DNA of 64,000 nucleotides from Buchnera aphidicola (Hyalopterus amygdali) (GTDB lineage: Bacteria; Pseudomonadota; Gammaproteobacteria; Enterobacterales; Enterobacteriaceae), in assembly GCF_964059015.1 (NCBI RefSeq), contig NZ_OZ060383.1, positions 186,001-250,000 on the forward strand, given 5' to 3'. Of the stretch, positions 31,060-41,566 are shown piece after piece. The notes beneath the pieces are model-generated. The model searched no databases. It was not told the origin of the DNA and worked only from the letters and a program-made list of their open reading frames with translations. Numbering within the stretch: position 1 is the stretch's first letter; each line of letters starts with the position of its first letter. The position numbers were made by a program, and so were the translations under genes.

Positions 31060-33684
31060 ATGTTAATTAAATTTTTAAAAAAAATATTCAGTAATCGTAA
31101 CGATCGAATTTTAAAAAAATTCAACAAGATAGTGTCTTCAATTAATCAATTAGAAGAAAAATTTAAAAAGTTATCAGATAAAAATTTAAAAGAAAATACA
31201 CAATTATTTCGGTTTAGGTTAAAAAAAGGTGAAAGTTTAGAAGAATTATTACCAGAGTCTTTTGCAACAGTAAGAGAAGCTAGTCGACGAGTTTTTAATA
31301 TGCGTCATTTTGATGTTCAAATTCTTGGTGGTATCGTGTTAAACCAACGATGTATCGCAGAAATGCGTACAGGAGAGGGAAAAACATTAACTTCTACTTT
31401 ACCAGCTTATTTAAATGCATTAACAGATCGAGGTGTTCATATAGTTACTATGAATGATTATTTAGCAGAGCGAGACGCAAAAAAAAACACCCCATTATTT
31501 AAATTCTTAGGTTTAACTGTAGGTTTAAATTTATCTGATATGTCTTTTCCTGATAAAAAAAATGCTTATTTATGCGATATTACCTATGGTACTAATAATG
31601 AATATGGATTTGATTATTTACGTGATAATATGATTTTTTCTCCTGAAGAAAGAGTTCAACGTGAATTACATTATGCTTTAGTAGATGAGGTTGATTCGAT
31701 TTTAATAGATGAGGCTAGAACACCTTTAATTATTTCTGGACCTTCTGAAGATAGTTCTTTTTTATATCAAGAAGTCAATAAAATTGTACCATATTTAATT
31801 TCTCAAAAACAGGAAGATTCTGATTATTTTCATGGACAAGGCGATTTTTATATTGATGAAAAGTCCAAACAAATATCTTTAACTGAAAGAGGTTTAATTA
31901 AGATTGAAAAAATTTTACTTAAACAAAAATTAATGAAAAAAGGAGAATCTTTATATTCTTCTAATAATATTATATTAATGCATCATGTAATATCTGCTTT
32001 ACGTGCGCATAAATTGTTTATTCGTAATGTAGATTATATTATAAAAAACAATGATATCATCATTGTAGATGAACATACTGGTCGTGCAATGCCTGGCCGA
32101 AGATGGTCTGATGGATTACATCAAGCAATAGAAGCAAAAGAAAATGTTCCAATAAAAAATGAAAATCAAACTTTAGCATCTATTACATTGCAAAATTATT
32201 TTCGTTTATATAAAAAAATAGCAGGAATGACAGGTACTGCTGCTACTGAATCTTTTGAATTTAATTCAATATATGATCTTGATACTATCACTATTCCAAC
32301 AAACAAACCAATGATAAGAAAAGATATGGCTGATTTAGTTTATATGACAGAAAAAGAAAAAATAAATGCTATATTAAAAGATATTCAAAATTGTGTAAAA
32401 AAAAATCAACCTGTATTAGTTGGTACAATTTCAATTGAAAAATCGGAAATTTTATCAAATAAATTAAAAAAAATAAATGTTAAACATAATGTTTTAAATG
32501 CTAAATTTCATGCTAGAGAAGCAGAAATCATATCCCAAGCTGGTATACCTGGATCAGTGACTATTGCTACTAATATGGCTGGTAGGGGAACAGATATTGT
32601 ATTAGGAGGAAGTTTAGAAACCCAATTAGAAAAAGGCATGTCTTTAGATGAAACAAATAAAATTAAAAAAAATTGGAAAAGACAACATGATTTAGTTGTT
32701 TTATCTGGAGGTTTGCATATTATTGGTACTGAACGACATGAATCGCGTCGTATTGATAATCAATTAAGAGGACGTTCTGGTCGTCAAGGTGATAGCGGTT
32801 CTTCACGTTTTTATATTTCCATGGAAGATTCACTAATGAGAATTTTTGCATCTAATAAAATTATTAGTATGATGAGGAAATTAGGACTTTCGCTGAATGA
32901 AGCCATTGAGCATCCATGGGTTACAAAAGCTATAGAAAATGCTCAAAAAAAAGTAGAAAATCATAATTTTGAAATTAGAAAACAGTTATTAGAATATGAT
33001 GATGTATGTAATGAACAACGTTATGTAATTTATGCTCAACGTAATAAATTAATTAATTCTAAAAATATTCAAAAAACTATTTTTGATATTTTGAAAGACG
33101 TTTTACAAACTACAATTAGCATATATATAAATTACGAGACTCCAAGAAATAAGTGGGCAATTTTAGATTTAGAAAAAAAATTGCGTTTTGATTTTAATTT
33201 AAATATATCTATTCAAAATTACTTAAAAGACAATCCTTATGTAAAAAAAGAAAAGATTATAGAACAAGTTTTTACTTTAGCAAAAAAGAATTATATGGAA
33301 AAAGAAAGAGAAATAGGTGTAGAAAATATTAGAATAATAGAAAAATCTATTATGTTGCAAACATTAGATTCTCTTTGGAAAGAACATTTATCTGCTATGG
33401 ATTATTTAAGACAAGGAATTCATTTGCGTGGTTATGCTCAAAAAGATCCTAAACAAGAGTATAAGCGTGAATCTTTTAATATGTTTTCTAACATGCTAGA
33501 ATTATTAAAATATGAAGTTATATCTTTTCTTAGTAAATTAAACTTATCTTATATAAAAAATAATTTTAATACACATATTAATAAAAATTCTAATTTTTTA
33601 GAATATGATATAAAAATAGGAAGAAATAAACTTTGTTTTTGTGGTTCTCAAAAAAAATTTAAGTATTGTCATGGTAGTTTTTAA
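31060..33684 (+). CDS. secA: Protein translocase ATPase SecA
   Basis: SecA drives protein export through SecYEG. The product has 874 residues (901 in E. coli). The Walker A motif [11 protein letters not shown] is near residue 102, Walker B with [15 protein letters not shown] near 209, and the second motor domain has [14 protein letters not shown] and [15 protein letters not shown]. The short C-terminal linker ends in the zinc/SecB-binding motif [14 protein letters not shown], complete although the linker before it is reduced. Precedes mutT as in E. coli. Confidence 0.98.
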   Translation: MLIKFLKKIFSNRNDRILKKFNKIVSSINQLEEKFKKLSDKNLKENTQLFRFRLKKGESLEELLPESFATVREASRRVFNMRHFDVQILGGIVLNQRCIAEMRTGEGKTLTSTLPAYLNALTDRGVHIVTMNDYLAERDAKKNTPLFKFLGLTVGLNLSDMSFPDKKNAYLCDITYGTNNEYGFDYLRDNMIFSPEERVQRELHYALVDEVDSILIDEARTPLIISGPSEDSSFLYQEVNKIVPYLISQKQEDSDYFHGQGDFYIDEKSKQISLTERGLIKIEKILLKQKLMKKGESLYSSNNIILMHHVISALRAHKLFIRNVDYIIKNNDIIIVDEHTGRAMPGRRWSDGLHQAIEAKENVPIKNENQTLASITLQNYFRLYKKIAGMTGTAATESFEFNSIYDLDTITIPTNKPMIRKDMADLVYMTEKEKINAILKDIQNCVKKNQPVLVGTISIEKSEILSNKLKKINVKHNVLNAKFHAREAEIISQAGIPGSVTIATNMAGRGTDIVLGGSLETQLEKGMSLDETNKIKKNWKRQHDLVVLSGGLHIIGTERHESRRIDNQLRGRSGRQGDSGSSRFYISMEDSLMRIFASNKIISMMRKLGLSLNEAIEHPWVTKAIENAQKKVENHNFEIRKQLLEYDDVCNEQRYVIYAQRNKLINSKNIQKTIFDILKDVLQTTISIYINYETPRNKWAILDLEKKLRFDFNLNISIQNYLKDNPYVKKEKIIEQVFTLAKKNYMEKEREIGVENIRIIEKSIMLQTLDSLWKEHLSAMDYLRQGIHLRGYAQKDPKQEYKRESFNMFSNMLELLKYEVISFLSKLNLSYIKNNFNTHINKNSNFLEYDIKIGRNKLCFCGSQKKFKYCHGSF

Positions 33685-33699
33685 TTTGGATTTCATTTT

Positions 33700-34087
33700 A
33701 TGAAATATAAAAAAATAGTAATTGGGATTATTATCAAAAAAAATAAAATCTATATTACTAAAGCAAAAAAAAAAATATAATTTCTGTTTTTGGGAATTTC
33801 CAGGAGGAAAAGTAGAAGAAAATGAATATTTGATCTTTTCTTTAAAACGAGAACTTTTAGAAGAAGTTGGAATTCGAATATTAGATTTTCAAACTTTTGA
33901 ATCTACCACATTTTTTTATAAAAAAATGAAATTGTACTTTTTTTTGATCAAAAAATGGAAGGGCTATGCATATAGCAGGGAAGGATATTTATATCGCTGG
34001 GTATCTCATGATCATTTAAAATATTTTAATTTTCCTGCTGCAAATTATAATGTTATTAATCTTTTAGAAAAAATAAAATTTATATAA
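33700..34087 (+). CDS. mutT: 8-oxo-dGTP diphosphatase MutT, frame broken at an A11 run
   Basis: MutT hydrolyses 8-oxo-dGTP and prevents A:T to C:G mutation. The ATG at 33700 begins MKYKKIVIGIIIKKNKIYIT, the expected N-terminus. In the A11 run at 33765-33775 the frame breaks: read as it stands, a TAA follows two codons after the run. In the +1 frame the protein resumes as YNFCFWEFPGGK with a complete Nudix box (GKVEENE, then RELLEEVGI). With A10 instead of A11 the gene gives 128 residues, against 129 in E. coli. So either slippage yields some active protein, or it is a very recent null. Follows secA by 15 bases. Confidence 0.8.
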
Positions 34088-34102
34088 GAAAATATAGATT
34101 GT

Positions 34103-34747
34103 TTAATAAAATTTAGTTAAGTTATTTTCTTTATCATTTTTTTTATTAATTTTTTTTGATAAATGAATATAAAAATTATTAAGATAATTAACATATAAAT
34201 CTAATTTTTGAAGGTTTTTTTTATTGACAATAATATCATCTGATAAAGCTATTCTCTGCTTTCTACTAGCTTGATTAGAAATAATTTTTTCAGCTTCATC
34301 GTAAGTTATTTTATCTCGTTTTATTATACGTTGTATTTGTATTTTTACTGGGGTGTCAATTAAAAGTATTCGATTTGCTTTTTTTTCTAGTTTCTTTTCT
34401 ATGAGCAATGGGACAACCCAAAGACACCATCTTGATTTTATTGATTTTATTATTTTTTTACTTTCTTTTAAAATTTCTGGTTGAAGTGTATTTTCTAGCC
34501 AAAATCGACTGTTTTTATTATTAAAAATATGTTTTCGAAGTAAAATACGGTTGATTGAATCATCTGTATTTAATATTTTTTTTCCAAATTTTTTTTTAAT
34601 AACATTAGATATATTTGCATTTTTTTCTATTATTTTCCTTGCAAGAATATCGGTATCAATAATATTTATACCTATTTTTTTAAATCTATCAGAAACGGCA
34701 GTTTTTCCGCTACCAATGCCTCCAGTAAGTGCTACAATATAGGTCAT
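34103..34747 (-). CDS. coaE: Dephospho-CoA kinase
   Basis: CoaE performs the last step of coenzyme A synthesis. It has 214 residues (206 in E. coli). The P-loop [14 protein letters not shown] is at residues 6-19, DTDILARKI follows near 32, and [18 protein letters not shown] and [12 protein letters not shown] are typical. With PanB and PanC it gives parts of the route to CoA. Convergent with mutT and divergent from guaC. Confidence 0.95.
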   Translation of the reverse strand: MTYIVALTGGIGSGKTAVSDRFKKIGINIIDTDILARKIIEKNANISNVIKKKFGKKILNTDDSINRILLRKHIFNNKNSRFWLENTLQPEILKESKKIIKSIKSRWCLWVVPLLIEKKLEKKANRILLIDTPVKIQIQRIIKRDKITYDEAEKIISNQASRKQRIALSDDIIVNKKNLQKLDLYVNYLNNFYIHLSKKINKKNDKENNLTKFY

Positions 34748-34832
34748 AATTTTTTTAAAATTTTATATATTGAAAAAACTTTTCAGTGATATTTTTTATT
34801 ATATTTTAATATTTAGTATAGGATTTTATTTT

Positions 34833-35882
34833 ATGCGTATTGAAGAAGATATTAAATTAGGTTTTAAAGATGTTTTAATAAGACCAAAAAGATCTATTTT
34901 AAAAAGTCGTTCTGAAGTTAATCTTATTCGTTCTTTTTCTTTTAAATATTCTACCATAAAATGGTGTGGAATTCCAATTATTGCTGCTAATATGGATACC
35001 ATAGGTACTTTTTGTATGGCTAAATCTTTGTCTCAATTTAATATATTAACCGCGGTACACAAATATTATTCTTTTAATGAATGGAGAGAATTTATTAATA
35101 TTGCCTCCGAAAATACATTAAATCATGTGATCATTACCATTGGTACATCTGATTTAGATTTTTTAAAAATAAAAAAAATTTTTTCATTATCTTCTAAATT
35201 GAAATATATTTGTATTGATGTTGCTAATGGTTATTCTGAAAATTTTGTTGATTTTTTAAAAAAAGTACGAGAATTTTATCCAGATAAAATTATTTGTGCC
35301 GGAAATGTTGTTACTGGTGAAATGGTTGAAGAGTTAATATTATCTGGAGCAGATTTAGTAAAGGTAGGAATTGGATCTGGTTCTGTATGTACTACAAGGG
35401 TTAAAACAGGAATAGGTTATCCTCAGTTATCAGCTATTATAGAATGTGCAGATGCTGCACATGGATTAAGTGGTCACATTATTAGCGATGGTGGTTGCAC
35501 TGTTTCAGGAGATATTGCAAAAGCTTTTGGAGGTGGGGCAGATTTTGTCATGTTAGGTGGTATTTTTGCAGGTCATAGCGAATGCTTAGGAGATGTAATT
35601 AAAGAAAAATCTAAAAAATTTATGTTATTTTATGGTATGAGTTCTACTTCTGCAATGAAACGTCATACAGGAAAAGTTCCTGGATATCGTGCATCTGAAG
35701 GGAAAATAGTTAAAATACCTTTTCGTGGAAAAGTTGATGCAACTGTACGTGATATTTTAGGCGGACTCCGTTCTGCTTGTACTTATGTAGGTGCACAAAA
35801 ATTAAAAGAATTAACTAAAAGAACAACTTTTATACGAGTGAGTGAACAAGAAAACTGTGTCTTTAATCATTTTAAGAATTAA
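34833..35882 (+). CDS. guaC: GMP reductase
   Basis: GuaC converts GMP to IMP with NADPH, linking guanine and adenine nucleotide pools. The ATG at 34833 gives [18 protein letters not shown], the exact family start. An in-frame TTG at 34770 would add 21 hydrophobic residues that have no counterpart, so I reject it. The length is 349 residues (347 in E. coli). The active-site cysteine is in [18 protein letters not shown], and the phosphate-binding [26 protein letters not shown] is intact. The neighbourhood coaE-guaC is as in E. coli. Confidence 0.96.
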   Translation: MRIEEDIKLGFKDVLIRPKRSILKSRSEVNLIRSFSFKYSTIKWCGIPIIAANMDTIGTFCMAKSLSQFNILTAVHKYYSFNEWREFINIASENTLNHVIITIGTSDLDFLKIKKIFSLSSKLKYICIDVANGYSENFVDFLKKVREFYPDKIICAGNVVTGEMVEELILSGADLVKVGIGSGSVCTTRVKTGIGYPQLSAIIECADAAHGLSGHIISDGGCTVSGDIAKAFGGGADFVMLGGIFAGHSECLGDVIKEKSKKFMLFYGMSSTSAMKRHTGKVPGYRASEGKIVKIPFRGKVDATVRDILGGLRSACTYVGAQKLKELTKRTTFIRVSEQENCVFNHFKN

Positions 35883-36072
35883 AATACATTTTATTTTAAA
35901 AAATAAAATCAATAAAATTAATTATATTTATAGTTAGTTTTGTTGATTTTTTTTAAAGTTTAATAACTATTTTAAATAGAAAATATAATTTTTAAAATTA
36001 ATTATAGTCTTAATAATATTTTATATTAAATATAAATTTTTTTTTATAAAAAATATATAAGGAATTTATACC

Positions 36073-38736
36073 ATGTCAGAAAATGTATATGATGACGTGG
36101 ATCCAGTCGAAACTCATGATTGGGTGCAATCAATTGAATCTGTCATTCGTGAAGAAGGAATTGAAAGAGCTAGTTTTTTGATTGAGAAGGTTTTAAAGGC
36201 ATCTAAAATAACTAGGTCCAGTTTTTTTAAGTGTTTTTTTACTAGCGACTATGTTAATACAATTAGCAGCGAAGATGAAGTAGAATATCCTGGCAACTTA
36301 GATATAGAAAAGCGTATTCGTTCGGCCATTCGTTGGAACGCTATAATGATGGTTTTACGGGCTTCAAAAAAAAATTTAGAATTAGGAGGACATTTATCTT
36401 CTTTTCAATCTTCTGCAACAATATATGAAGTATGCTTTAATCATTTTTTTCGATCTAGTAATAACGAAGATGGAGGTGATTTAGTATATTTTCAAGGTCA
36501 TATTTCTCCAGGTATTTATGCTCGATCTTTTTTAGAAGGCCGTTTGTCAAAAAAACAAATTGATAATTTTAGACAAGAAGTCGATGGTAAGGGGTTATCT
36601 TCTTATCCTCATCCTAAATTAATGCCAAATTTTTGGCAATTTCCGACTGTTTCCATGGGATTAGGTCCAATTTGTGCTATTTATCAAGCCAAGTTTTTAA
36701 AATATTTACAAAATCGTGAACTAAAAAATACCTCTAAACAAACAGTTTATGCATTTTTAGGTGATGGTGAAATGGATGAACCAGAATCTAAAGGGGCAAT
36801 TTCTATTGCTGTTCGTGAAAAACTAGATAATTTAATTTTTATTGTTAATTGTAATTTACAACGATTAGATGGTCCTGTAGTTGGTAATAGTAAAATTATA
36901 AATGAATTAGAGAGTTTTTTTTATGGAGCAGGATGGAAAGTAATAAAAGTTATATGGGGAGGAAAATGGGATCATTTATTAAAAAAAGACAAAACTGGAA
37001 AATTAGTTCAATTAATGAATGAAACAATAGATGGTGAATATCAAACATTAAAATCTAAAAATGGAGCATATGTTCGAGAATATTTTTTTGGAAAATATAA
37101 AGAAACATTAGAATTAGTGAAAGATATGACAGATGAGGAAATATGGGATTTAAATAGAGGAGGACATGATCCTAAAAAGATATTTAATGCTCTAAAACAA
37201 GCTAAAGAAGTTATAGGTAAGCCGACTGTTATTTTAGCTCATACAGTGAAGGGTTACGGTATGGGTGTAATCGCTGAAGGAAAAAATATAGCACATCAAA
37301 TTAAGAAAATTAATATTAATGGAATTATTTATATTAGAGATCGTTTTCATGTTCCTATATCAAATGAAGATATTAAAGATTTACCATACTGGATTTTTAA
37401 AAAAAATTCTCCAGAAGATTTATATATACATAAACAAAGACGAAAACTAGGTGGTTATATTCCATTTCGTTTATCTAAATTTACAAATATATTAAACATT
37501 CCAGATTTAACATATTTTCAATCTTTATTAAAGGAACAAAATAAAAAAATTTCTACTACTATTGCTTTTGTTCGCGTTTTAAATTTAATTTTAAAAAATG
37601 ATTGTATTAAAAATTTAATAGTTCCAATAATTGTAGATGAAGCTCGTACTTTTGGAATGGAAGGTTTGTTTAGGATGATTGGTATTTACAGTTCTATTGG
37701 ACAAAAATATATTCCTCAAGATAGAGAACAATTATCTTATTATAAAGAAGAAAGAAAAGGACAAATATTACAAGAAGGAATTAATGAATTAGGTGCGGCT
37801 TCATCTTGGCTAGCTGCAGCCACTTCCTATAGTACCAACAATTTTCCAATGATTCCTTTTTATATTTATTACTCAATATTTGGTTTTCAAAGAATAGGTG
37901 ATCTTTTTTGGGCAGCTGGTGATCAACAAGCAAGGGGTTTTCTCATTGGAGGGACTTCTGGAAGAACGACTTTAAATGGAGAAGGTTTACAACATGAAGA
38001 TGGTCATAGTCATATTCAATCTTTAACGATTCCCAATTGTATTTCTTATGATCCAGCATTTGCTTATGAAGTCGCTGTTATCATACAAGACGGATTAAGA
38101 AGAATGTATGGTCCTCTTCAAGAAAATATATATTATTATATTACTACTATTAATGAAAATTATTATATGCCGGCTATGCCAAAAGGAATAGAAAAAAATA
38201 TTTGTAGAGGAATGTATAAGTTAAAAACTTTTTATGCGAGTGAATTAAAAATTCAATTAATGGGGTCTGGTGCTATTTTGCGTTGTATTTGCGAAGCTGG
38301 CGAAATTTTGTTTAATGACTATCAAATTACTGTAGATATTTATAGTGTTACTTCGTTTACAGAATTAGCTAGAGATGGTGAAGACTGCGAGAGATGGAAC
38401 ATGTTACATCCTTTAAAAAAGAAAAAAATTGCTTATATTAAAACGATAATGAATTCTTCTCCTGCTGTTGCTGCAACTGATTATATGAAATTATTTGCTG
38501 AACAAATTCGACATTATGTTCCATCAAACGAATACCATGTATTAGGTACAGACGGTTTTGGTCGTTCAGATAGTCGTGATAAGCTACGTAATCATTTTGA
38601 AGTTAGTGCTCATTATATTGTGATAGCTGCCTTGAGTTTATTAGCTAAATTAAATACCATTAATAAAAAGGTAGTAGAAGACGCAATTATAAAATTTAAC
38701 ATTAATGCAGACAAAGTGCATCCGCGTTTAGCTTAA
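36073..38736 (+). CDS. aceE: Pyruvate dehydrogenase E1 component
   Basis: AceE decarboxylates pyruvate and acetylates the lipoyl group of AceF. It has 887 residues, the same length as E. coli. The thiamine diphosphate motif starts GDGEMDEPESKGAI and ends with NCNLQRLDGPV. Other conserved stretches are VDEARTFGMEGLFR and GRTTLNGEGLQHEDGHSH, which contain catalytic residues. A Shine-Dalgarno AAGGA precedes the ATG. First gene of aceE-aceF-lpdA; the repressor pdhR that precedes it in E. coli is absent. Supplies acetyl-CoA, some of which goes to Pta-AckA. Confidence 0.98.
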   Translation: MSENVYDDVDPVETHDWVQSIESVIREEGIERASFLIEKVLKASKITRSSFFKCFFTSDYVNTISSEDEVEYPGNLDIEKRIRSAIRWNAIMMVLRASKKNLELGGHLSSFQSSATIYEVCFNHFFRSSNNEDGGDLVYFQGHISPGIYARSFLEGRLSKKQIDNFRQEVDGKGLSSYPHPKLMPNFWQFPTVSMGLGPICAIYQAKFLKYLQNRELKNTSKQTVYAFLGDGEMDEPESKGAISIAVREKLDNLIFIVNCNLQRLDGPVVGNSKIINELESFFYGAGWKVIKVIWGGKWDHLLKKDKTGKLVQLMNETIDGEYQTLKSKNGAYVREYFFGKYKETLELVKDMTDEEIWDLNRGGHDPKKIFNALKQAKEVIGKPTVILAHTVKGYGMGVIAEGKNIAHQIKKININGIIYIRDRFHVPISNEDIKDLPYWIFKKNSPEDLYIHKQRRKLGGYIPFRLSKFTNILNIPDLTYFQSLLKEQNKKISTTIAFVRVLNLILKNDCIKNLIVPIIVDEARTFGMEGLFRMIGIYSSIGQKYIPQDREQLSYYKEERKGQILQEGINELGAASSWLAAATSYSTNNFPMIPFYIYYSIFGFQRIGDLFWAAGDQQARGFLIGGTSGRTTLNGEGLQHEDGHSHIQSLTIPNCISYDPAFAYEVAVIIQDGLRRMYGPLQENIYYYITTINENYYMPAMPKGIEKNICRGMYKLKTFYASELKIQLMGSGAILRCICEAGEILFNDYQITVDIYSVTSFTELARDGEDCERWNMLHPLKKKKIAYIKTIMNSSPAVAATDYMKLFAEQIRHYVPSNEYHVLGTDGFGRSDSRDKLRNHFEVSAHYIVIAALSLLAKLNTINKKVVEDAIIKFNINADKVHPRLA

Positions 38737-38750
38737 GAGGTATAAAAAAA

Positions 38751-39971
38751 GTGCATATTGAAGTTAAAATGCCTGATATTGGTGTAGATGAAGTAGAAAT
38801 AATAGAAATATTAGTAAAAATTCATGACGAAATAAAATTAGATCAAGCATTAGTAATTGTAGAAGGAGATAAGGTTTCTATGGAAATTCCTTCACCAATA
38901 TGTGGATTTGTAAAAGATATTTGTGTAAAAGTTGGTCAAAAAGTAACTACTTCTTCTATTATCATGATTTTTGATGTAAATGATATTAATTCTAATACAA
39001 GTGAAAAAAAATTTGAAAAAATTAAATTAGATAAATTAAAAAACAAAAATTCTAAAAAAAATAATATTAAAAAACATTTTTTTTCTCATGCTACACCAGT
39101 TATACGACGTTTAGCTCGTGATTTAAATATTAATTTAGATAATGTTATTGCTTCTGGTCCTAAAAATCGTATCTTGAAAGAAGATATTGAATCATATATA
39201 AAAAAAAGTATCACTAAAAAAGATTTATTTTGTCAAAATAGTACTGTAATTAAAAATTTTAATGAAACTAAATCAGAAGAAGTGTTAATTAATAATCTTC
39301 AAAGAGTTATTGGTAAGAATTTGCATAAAAATTGGATGAATATACCTCATGTAACACAATTTGATGAGGTTAATATAACTATATTGGAAGAATTTCGTCA
39401 AAAATATAATTTTGAAGAAAAACAAAAAAATAATACATATTTGAATATTACTATATTACCTTTTGTTATTAAAGCTGTAGCACATGCATTGTTAAAATTC
39501 AGAGTTTTTAATAGTTCTTTATCTACAGATAAAAAATCGATAATTTTTAAAAAATATATTAATATTGGCATTGCTATTGATGTTAAAAATAGTTTATTTG
39601 TTCCTACATTAAAAAATGTTGATAAAAAAAATATAACAAATTTATCTTCTGAATTAAGTTTTCTTGCAGAAAAAGCACATAATAATAAGTTGAATCCATC
39701 TGATATGCAAAATGGTACTTTTACAATTTCAAATTTAGGAGGTATTGGAGGAACCTGTTTTACTCCTATAATTAATTCAAATGAAGTTGCAATTCTCGGT
39801 ATTTCAAAATCTATTATAAAACCATTATGGGATGGTAAAAAATTTTCTCCATCTTTAATGTTACCTTTATCTTTGTCCTATGATCATCGTGTTATTAACG
39901 GTGCAGAAGCAGCTCGTTTTATAACTTTTATTGGAAAATTATTATCTGATATACGTTTTTTAATTATGTAA
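38751..39971 (+). CDS. aceF: Pyruvate dehydrogenase E2 (dihydrolipoyl acetyltransferase), one lipoyl domain
   Basis: AceF is the core of the pyruvate dehydrogenase complex. It starts with GTG (AAGAGG upstream). The 406-residue product has one lipoyl domain (residues 1-75, lipoyl lysine K41 in EGDKVSM), a short Lys/Asn linker, the E3-binding domain near 115-150 (TPVIRRLARDLNI), and the catalytic domain. E. coli has three lipoyl domains and 630 residues. The active-site motif reads DHRVING, with Asn where E. coli has Asp; the Azotobacter vinelandii enzyme also has Asn there, so activity is expected. Overlapped by neither neighbour; 14 bases after aceE. Confidence 0.96.
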   Translation: MHIEVKMPDIGVDEVEIIEILVKIHDEIKLDQALVIVEGDKVSMEIPSPICGFVKDICVKVGQKVTTSSIIMIFDVNDINSNTSEKKFEKIKLDKLKNKNSKKNNIKKHFFSHATPVIRRLARDLNINLDNVIASGPKNRILKEDIESYIKKSITKKDLFCQNSTVIKNFNETKSEEVLINNLQRVIGKNLHKNWMNIPHVTQFDEVNITILEEFRQKYNFEEKQKNNTYLNITILPFVIKAVAHALLKFRVFNSSLSTDKKSIIFKKYINIGIAIDVKNSLFVPTLKNVDKKNITNLSSELSFLAEKAHNNKLNPSDMQNGTFTISNLGGIGGTCFTPIINSNEVAILGISKSIIKPLWDGKKFSPSLMLPLSLSYDHRVINGAEAARFITFIGKLLSDIRFLIM

Positions 39972-40000
39972 CTTTTTTGTTTTTAACGGAGTTTATTAAT

Positions 40001-41434
40001 ATGAATAAAGAAATTCAATCTGAAGTAGTTGTTATAGGATCAGGACCTGCTGGTTATTCTGCTGCTTTTCGATGTGCTGATTTAGGGTTAGATACTGTTT
40101 TAATAGAACAGTATGAACAATTAGGTGGAGTGTGTTTAAATGTTGGTTGCATTCCTTCAAAAGCACTATTGCATATAGCTAAAGTTATAAAAGATGCAAA
40201 TGAACTTTCTAAAGCCGGTGTAGTTTTCAATCAACCAACTATTGATATTAAAAAAATAAATGATTGGAAAGAAAGTATTGTCAAAAAGCTTACTAGTGGC
40301 TTGTTTAGTATGGGAGAAAAAAGAAAAATAAGAATTATTCAAGGAAAAGCATCTTTCAATACTAATAATAGTATTTTTGTAGAAAATAAAAAAATTAATT
40401 ATATGGTATTTTTTAAAAATGCTATTATTGCAACTGGATCAAAACCTATTAATATATCTTCTTTTCCTAATGAAGATCATAGAATTTGGAATTCTACAGA
40501 TGCTTTGTCATTAAAAACTATACCTAAACGTTTTTTAATTATAGGCGGCGGAATAATTGGTCTAGAAATGGCAACAATATATAGTGCATTAGGATCAAAA
40601 GTAGATATTGTTGATCGATTTAGTGTTTTTCTCCCGGCAGTAGATAAAGATATTACTGATATATATAAAAAATCAATTGAAAAAAGATTTAATTTATTAT
40701 TAAATACTCATGTCAAAAATGTTATTACGTCAAATAATGATAGTGTAATTGTAACGTTTTCAAAAGAAAATAATCATGAAAATACCGTGCATTATGACAA
40801 TGTACTTGTTGCAATAGGTAGAAGTCCCAATATTAATTGTTTAAGAATAAATAGAATTGGATTACAATTAAATGAATCTGGATTTATTCAAACAGATATG
40901 CAACTAAAAACAAATATATCACATATTTATGCTATTGGAGATGTAACAGGTTTTCCTATGCTGGCTCACAAAGCAATACAACAGGCTCATATTGCAGCTG
41001 AAGTGATTTTTGGTAAAAAACATTATTTTGAACCTAAAGTTATTCCGTCAGTGGCTTATACAGAACCTGAAATTGCTTGGATCGGATTAAGCGAACAAGA
41101 AGCTAAAGATAAAAAAATAGATTATGAAATATCTGTTTTTCCTTGGAGTGCTTTAGGTAGGGCTAATGCATCAAATTGTACTATAGGGATGACAAAATTA
41201 ATTTTTGATAAAAGTACAAATAAAATTATTGGTGGATCTATATTAGGTACAAATGCTGGTGAATTAATTGCTGAAATTGGACTTGCAATTGAAATGGGAT
41301 GTGAAGCAGAAGATATTTCGCTTACTGTTCATCCGCATCCTACTCTAAGTGAGTCAATCTGTTCTGCGTCAGAGGTATATCAGGGGACAATAACAGATTT
41401 AATAAATTTAAAAAAAGTATCATTATTAAATTAA
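40001..41434 (+). CDS. lpdA: Dihydrolipoyl dehydrogenase
   Basis: LpdA re-oxidises dihydrolipoamide in the pyruvate and 2-oxoglutarate dehydrogenase complexes, using FAD and NAD+. I start it at the ATG at 40001, preceded by ACGGAG, because MNKEIQSEVVVIGSGPAG matches the family; an in-frame upstream ATG at 39977 adds eight unconserved residues. The redox pair is C45 and C50 in GGVCLNVGCIPSK, the second Rossmann motif is IIGGGIIGLEMAT, and the catalytic His-Glu is in HPHPTLSE. The length is 477 residues (474 in E. coli). A long inverted repeat begins at its stop codon. Confidence 0.97.
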   Translation: MNKEIQSEVVVIGSGPAGYSAAFRCADLGLDTVLIEQYEQLGGVCLNVGCIPSKALLHIAKVIKDANELSKAGVVFNQPTIDIKKINDWKESIVKKLTSGLFSMGEKRKIRIIQGKASFNTNNSIFVENKKINYMVFFKNAIIATGSKPINISSFPNEDHRIWNSTDALSLKTIPKRFLIIGGGIIGLEMATIYSALGSKVDIVDRFSVFLPAVDKDITDIYKKSIEKRFNLLLNTHVKNVITSNNDSVIVTFSKENNHENTVHYDNVLVAIGRSPNINCLRINRIGLQLNESGFIQTDMQLKTNISHIYAIGDVTGFPMLAHKAIQQAHIAAEVIFGKKHYFEPKVIPSVAYTEPEIAWIGLSEQEAKDKKIDYEISVFPWSALGRANASNCTIGMTKLIFDKSTNKIIGGSILGTNAGELIAEIGLAIEMGCEAEDISLTVHPHPTLSESICSASEVYQGTITDLINLKKVSLLN

Positions 41435-41525
41435 TAATTCATACTATTCTTTTAGAACAAGAAAAGATTATAGAATTGAAATTTCTATAATCTTTTCTTG
41501 TTCTAAAAGAATAGTATGAATTATT
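41433..41525. repeat. Perfect 43-bp inverted repeat behind lpdA
   Basis: The left arm 41433-41475 and right arm 41483-41525 are exact reverse complements over 43 bases, with a 7-base spacer TTGAAAT. The left arm begins inside the lpdA stop codon. The arms are not pure AT: they include TCTTTTAGAACAAG and similar mixed sequence. It lies between convergent lpdA and speD. In RNA it would form a very stable hairpin from either strand and could act as terminator or mRNA 3' end protector, although no strong T run follows directly. Confidence 0.85.
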
Positions 41526-41566
41526 TGAACTCTTTTTAATCAAGATAAGTTTATAGCTATAAAAAA

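Noticed and set aside
34770..34832. A hydrophobic N-terminal extension of guaC resembling a signal peptide
   Set aside because: GMP reductase is cytosolic, the family starts exactly at the ATG at 34833, and the extension depends on a TTG without a good ribosome binding site.
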